The notes under the pieces: model-generated | What the model was told of the DNA's origin: nothing | The model's input: only the letters and a program-made list of their open reading frames with translations | Databases searched by the model: none | Made by a program: the position numbers and the translations under genes | Part shown: positions 7,082 through 9,583 of the stretch, in pieces | Position numbering within the stretch: the stretch's first letter is position 1 | Layout of the letters: the number at the start of each line of letters is the position of its first letter | Assembly: GCA_964561535.1 (NCBI GenBank) | Contig: CAZLPZ010000045.1 | Location: 1-9,583 of the forward strand | Length of the DNA stretch: 9,583 bases | Reading direction: 5' to 3' | Origin: CAZLPZ01 sp964561535 | GTDB taxonomy: Bacteria; Pseudomonadota; Alphaproteobacteria; Micavibrionales; Micavibrionaceae

Positions 7082-7642
7082 TCAGGCCGCCAGTTGCTCT
7101 GGTATGTATTTCGGGAACGTCTCACTAATCATATCCCCTGTAAATTCGGCGACCCATCCATCGGGGCGTGTGAATAAACGAATGGCGGTAATAAACGGCG
7201 TCGGCCCCATATCAAACCAATGCCGGACATTCTTCGGTACACGGATGAAATCCCCCGCAGTGCACAAAATCATATACACTTCGTCGGCAATATGCAGATA
7301 AAACATCCCCGACCCCTCGACAAAAAATCGGGCTTCGTCGTCATCATGGGTATGTTCAGCCAGAAATTTTCCACGGATTTCGTCTCGTTTGGGGTTATCC
7401 GGTAACACCCGAATAACATCGACCGATTGATACCCTTCGGTTTGTTTTAAACGGTTAATGTCGTTTGTATAGGCATCCAAAACGGCCTGGTCATCCACCG
7501 ATTTTGAGAATGCCCTCCCTGGGATCCATTGTTCAAATGACACCCCGATTGCGGCCAATTTCGCGGCAATCACCCCAGGTTCAACGGCAAAGAAAATCGG
7601 TTGAGATGGGTTGGATGTTTGACAAATGGTCAAGGCGCTCAT
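7082..7642 (-). CDS. mtnD: Acireductone dioxygenase MtnD
   Basis: The 186-aa cupin oxidises the acireductone with O2. The iron form gives 2-keto-4-methylthiobutyrate plus formate, which feeds methionine, while a nickel form gives an off-pathway product. The metal ligands are visible in EHTHDDDEARFFVEGSG (His97, His99, Glu103, counted from the ATG chosen here) and in PKNVRHWFD (His141). I start it at the ATG at 7640-7642 because AGGAG (7651-7655) sits 8 bases upstream. An in-frame GTG three codons earlier (7649-7651) overlaps that ribosome site and is less likely. The N-terminal part, ending in PGRAFSKS, is family-typical. It follows mtnB by 14 bases and precedes mtnC by 2. Confidence 0.95.
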   Translation of the reverse strand: MSALTICQTSNPSQPIFFAVEPGVIAAKLAAIGVSFEQWIPGRAFSKSVDDQAVLDAYTNDINRLKQTEGYQSVDVIRVLPDNPKRDEIRGKFLAEHTHDDDEARFFVEGSGMFYLHIADEVYMILCTAGDFIRVPKNVRHWFDMGPTPFITAIRLFTRPDGWVAEFTGDMISETFPKYIPEQLAA

Positions 7643-7656
7643 GCTTAGCACTCCTG

Positions 7657-8286
7657 CTAAAAACTTAATTTTGGCATGCCTGTTTTGGCCAGTTCATATG
7701 CCATCATTTCTTCTGTAGCTTCGGTGATATAGCGCGCCATAGCGATATTGCCAGCGCCAACCGTCAGGCCATGCCCACGCACCAAATACACAGGGGGTGT
7801 TTCAGGATGTTGTGTGTACCAAGCATCGATTTCTTTTTGTAATGCCGGCATATCTTGTGAATTATTGAAAATCGGTAGTGTTACCGTAGTCTCATGGGTT
7901 TTGATGCCAGGATAAATCTTCAGAAGTTCGTATCCGGAAAGATCAATGCTCGATTTATTGTTAAACAAATTCGTGTAAATAATCGAGGCGCGCGGGTGAG
8001 TATGCAAGATTGCATCAACCTCAGCGGATAATTTGTATAGACCTGTGTGTAGCAAGGTTTCAGCCGATGGCTTTTTACCATCCAATGATTGGCCATCCAT
8101 ATCAATTGTCATGACATGATCTGGAACTAATTCACCTTTATGAACACCAGATACTGTAATCGCGGCAGTACCGTTATCAAGTCGGACCGAAAAATTACCC
8201 CCCGTTGCCGGAACCCATCCACGGTTATCAAGCCACTGACCGACATCAATAATTTGCTTTTGGGCGGTATTAAAATCGACTTTCAT
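7657..8286 (-). CDS. mtnB: Methylthioribulose-1-phosphate dehydratase MtnB
   Basis: The 209-aa class II aldolase-type enzyme removes water from methylthioribulose-1-phosphate to give 2,3-diketo-5-methylthiopentyl-1-phosphate. The class II aldolase/adducin features are ATGGNFSVR near residue 27, SAETLLH (74-80, with Glu76 as the likely acid/base), the zinc ligands His95 and His97 in ILHTHPRAS, and the third zinc ligand His172 in VRGHGLTVGAG. These, with SGVHKGEL, separate MtnB from fuculose or ribulose phosphate aldolases, and its operon partners confirm the call. The ATG at 8286 has GAGG 6 bases upstream. It is the first gene of the operon, so any promoter and control region lies in the AT-rich DNA just upstream (8287-8420). 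Confidence 0.95.
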   Translation of the reverse strand: MKVDFNTAQKQIIDVGQWLDNRGWVPATGGNFSVRLDNGTAAITVSGVHKGELVPDHVMTIDMDGQSLDGKKPSAETLLHTGLYKLSAEVDAILHTHPRASIIYTNLFNNKSSIDLSGYELLKIYPGIKTHETTVTLPIFNNSQDMPALQKEIDAWYTQHPETPPVYLVRGHGLTVGAGNIAMARYITEATEEMMAYELAKTGMPKLSF

Positions 8287-8626
8287 TTACAGCCTCGATT
8301 ATTAAAAATGCGTTATTGGAAGAATTTAATCTATTCATATAACAGGAAGAATTTCAAGAAAATTGATCTCATTATCAAAATTAATAAAAATCAATGTGTT
8401 AACATTTGCTAACAATGGTTTTTTAGAAGGAATTTTCGGACCAATACGCGCGCGCGAGGGATATAGATATTCTACTGTACTATCGATGAAATGAAGAGGT
8501 TCAAGCCAAAGCAACGCGCTATCGCTAGTGTGAAGGCTGAATAAATGAAAAGAGTCTACTCCAAGCGCAAAGTAATGAATGAATGGATGGATTAGACGCC
8601 GTAATGCGTTCAGTCCAAGTCCATAT
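8287..8626. other. AT-rich gap upstream of mtnB; likely promoter region, no clear gene
   Basis: These 340 bases separate the mtn operon from the unrecognised 180-aa protein on the same strand. The part near mtnB (8287-8420) is strongly AT-rich and should contain the operon promoter, but I find only poor boxes, such as TTGAAA near 8355 on the - strand without a good -10 partner. I see no SAM or SAH riboswitch-like fold. The distal part (8420-8626) has a (CG)5 run at 8447-8456 and an ATGA/ATGG-type microsatellite at about 8574-8591. A 119-codon - strand frame (8335-8694) crosses this gap and overlaps the C-terminus of the gene beyond. It resembles nothing I know and lacks a ribosome site, so I do not call it. 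Confidence 0.5.
8397..8414. repeat. Tandem TGYTAACA half-sites, possible operator upstream of mtnB
   Basis: TGTTAACA (8397-8404, a perfect palindrome) and TGCTAACA (8407-8414) stand in direct repeat with a 10-base period, that is, on one face of the helix. They lie about 110-130 bases upstream of the mtnB start. This geometry suits a dimeric regulator or an activator, but no known regulator motif is matched with confidence, and short AT-rich repeats arise by chance. Confidence 0.25.
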
Positions 8627-9169
8627 CTAGGTTTTCGTGACCTCAAGCTTTTCTTCCCGACCAAACCTAACAGCGCGAACCCTGGACCAATCAATCAGGT
8701 CGTTGCATTTTAGGAAAACGGGTGATTGGCGGTCCAACTGCTCTCCGAGAAAAAGGCCTTCTTTGATGGCAATTTCGAACGTCAGAAGATCTGCCAAACG
8801 ATAGAACCAGAATGTCGACATATTTTTCGGCGGGTCATCAACACGGGTGTGCTCGATACGGAGTGCATCACAGAATGATTTTACGTTATCGAGCCATCGG
8901 TTTTTTCTATCCGTTGCATTTGTGAAGCCAGTTGAAAGAGAGACAAGGCTTGTACCATCCGCATTAATAGCAATCTTGAACTTTGCTTCCTCAAATGGAT
9001 TAGAGAATATAAAACGGGCCTGGTTACCCTGCGCATTGGAATTGAAGGTGGAAGTAAGACAATTGATTCCCCAGTCGGCGGCACGTTCAACCAAAAGATT
9101 ATAGTGCCGCTCGGCGGTTTTCCGGGGAACCTGAGGTGGTGTATCAAAAGAAAGGACAGCTTGTTTCAT
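8627..9169 (-). CDS. Hypothetical protein, 180 aa, family not recognised, near tRNA-Phe
   Basis: I do not recognise this protein. It has no signal peptide or membrane segment and looks soluble, with mixed helix and strand, and segments such as RHYNLLVERAADWG, FSNPFEEAKFKIAINADGTS and STFWFYRLADLLTFEIAIKEG. The frame opens at an ATG at 9190, giving 187 aa, but I prefer the ATG at 9167-9169 (MKQAVLSFDTPP), because GAGG stands about 5 bases before it. The gene is alone between the tRNA-Phe gene and the mtn operon, on the same strand as both, next to repeats and a broken frame. This position suggests accessory DNA brought in at the tRNA. Two 20-base direct repeats lie just upstream and could be operator sites for it. 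No function is inferred. Confidence 0.65.
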   Translation of the reverse strand: MKQAVLSFDTPPQVPRKTAERHYNLLVERAADWGINCLTSTFNSNAQGNQARFIFSNPFEEAKFKIAINADGTSLVSLSTGFTNATDRKNRWLDNVKSFCDALRIEHTRVDDPPKNMSTFWFYRLADLLTFEIAIKEGLFLGEQLDRQSPVFLKCNDLIDWSRVRAVRFGREEKLEVTKT

Positions 9170-9197
9170 AGGACCCTCATAAATTCTCATTTATATC

Positions 9198-9258
9198 TTC
9201 TGACAATTAAAGAAGGGCCTCCGTCAAGTCAACTATTTTTCTGACACTTAAAAAAGGG
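9198..9258. repeat. Two 20-base imperfect direct repeats with a 41-base period
   Basis: TTCTGACAATTAAAGAAGGG (9198-9217) and TTCTGACACTTAAAAAAGGG (9239-9258) match at 18 of 20 positions and are 41 bases apart, close to four helical turns. They lie 29-90 bases upstream of the chosen start of the orphan gene. They could be binding sites for a repressor of that gene or protein-binding arms of a former integration site. Confidence 0.6.
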
Positions 9259-9437
9259 GATAAATTTAAAACATGGCCTCGCCCGAGAGACCAGCGTCGG
9301 CGGTGCGATTCCCGTTTCAGCGCATTTTCTGGGGGTAGGATTTTAACGCCCAGATCCGATACCCCAAAATTATGAAATCCTTCATCTTCCTGAGGAGCTT
9401 TCGCGTCCTAAAAATGGAAGAAGGCTAGGTGTCTTGA

Positions 9438-9457
9438 ATGTTACCCATATGTTACCC
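9438..9457. repeat. Tandem ATGTTACCC repeat beside tRNA-Phe
   Basis: ATGTTACCC occurs at 9438-9446 and again at 9449-9457, an 11-base period with AT between. It lies about 50 bases downstream of the tRNA 3' end, where integrase arm-type sites often occur at tRNA attachment sites. The repeat is seen directly; the link to integration is inference. Confidence 0.4.
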
Positions 9458-9505
9458 GTAGTTCCAGGAACCTATGGTTAAATCATGCTAAGTCATTGAA
9501 AGTAA

Positions 9506-9581
9506 TGGTGCCTAAGGGCGGAATCGAACCACCGACACAGCGATTTTCAGTCGCTTGCTCTACCGACTGAGCTACTTAGGC
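9506..9581 (-). tRNA. tRNA-Phe (anticodon GAA)
   Basis: On the - strand the 76 bases fold as a complete tRNA. The 7-bp acceptor stem is GCCTAAG/CTTAGGC, followed by discriminator A and an encoded CCA (9506-9508). The D arm contains AGCTCAGTCGGTAGAGC. The anticodon stem AGCGA/TCGCT carries the loop CTGAAAA with anticodon GAA, hence phenylalanine. The T arm contains GGTTCGATTCC. The A-A after the anticodon (positions 37-38) is the context modified by MiaA, which is encoded in this same window. The gene ends 2 bases before the window edge and is complete. Its 3' end faces the region with repeats and the orphan gene, a typical position for integrated elements. Confidence 0.96.
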
Positions 9582-9583
9582 CC

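Larger units (their letters stand above)
9191..9505. other. Region between the orphan gene and tRNA-Phe: repeats and a start-less frame
   Basis: These 315 bases hold no complete gene. They contain two direct repeats (9198-9258 and 9438-9457) and, on the - strand, a 66-codon open frame from 9407 to the TAA at 9207-9209. That frame follows a TAG at 9408-9410, has no ATG, GTG or TTG near its beginning, and reads plausibly as protein (for example FHNFGVSDLGVKILPPENAL). It could be the tail of a decayed gene or chance. No integrase is present. No clear promoter for the orphan gene is seen; TATAAA at 9190-9195 lacks a properly spaced -35 box. Confidence 0.4.

Noticed and set aside
7643..7651. GTG at 7649-7651 as the start of mtnD
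   Set aside because: This GTG overlaps the AGGAG ribosome site that is ideally placed for the ATG at 7640-7642.
8287..8420. SAM or SAH riboswitch upstream of the methionine salvage operon
   Set aside because: Looked for because of the pathway, but the sequence is AT-rich without the conserved stems or loops of the known classes.
8447..8456. (CG)5 run as a possible Z-DNA or regulatory element
   Set aside because: Only ten bases long, in a gap, with no surrounding structure; most likely chance.
8335..8694. 119-codon - strand frame between mtnB and the orphan gene
   Set aside because: It overlaps the end of the orphan gene in another frame, has no ribosome site, extends into the AT-rich mtnB promoter region and resembles no family. 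A frameshifted extension of the orphan gene cannot be fully excluded.

Overview
The window looks like an ordinary chromosomal segment of an alphaproteobacterium of moderate GC content, with AT-rich gaps between genes. The main clue is the order hflK-hflC-degP (Do/HtrA protease), which is typical of alphaproteobacteria. A MiaA tRNA-modification gene and a tRNA-Phe gene with an encoded CCA end support a bacterial chromosome. I cannot place the genus from sequence alone.

Left part, + strand (1-4258). It opens with the last 83 codons of hflK, then hflC, then a periplasmic Do-type serine protease with signal peptide, trypsin-like domain and two PDZ domains. HflK/HflC form the membrane assembly that controls FtsH, and the protease handles misfolded envelope proteins, so this is an envelope quality-control cluster. 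A second + strand group follows: an unrecognised 180-aa protein, a 24-codon ORF that matches only the N-terminus of YdeN/RBBP9-type hydrolases, and miaA. These three are joined by two consecutive 4-base ATGA stop/start overlaps.

Middle part, - strand (4279-5171). There is a small SCP2-type (sterol carrier/lipid-binding fold) protein, an unrecognised 139-aa protein with two membrane segments, and a 30-codon ORF whose stop codon directly abuts the start of the membrane protein.

Right part, - strand (5284-8286). A compact operon in the order mtnB-mtnD-mtnC-mtnA encodes four consecutive steps of the methionine salvage pathway (isomerase, dehydratase, enolase-phosphatase, acireductone dioxygenase), converting methylthioribose-1-phosphate to the keto acid precursor of methionine. 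All four carry their expected active-site residues. The genes that make methylthioribose-1-phosphate (mtnP, or mtnN plus mtnK) and the final transaminase are not in the window.

Right end (8287-9583). The sequence between mtnB and tRNA-Phe holds one unrecognised 180-aa protein, a start-less 66-codon open frame and several short direct repeats just downstream of the tRNA 3' end. This looks like accessory DNA or a decayed insertion at a tRNA gene, but no integrase or att duplication is visible. I see no CRISPR array, insertion sequence, riboswitch or clear defence system. The most unusual things are the small coupled ORFs and the tRNA-flanking region.
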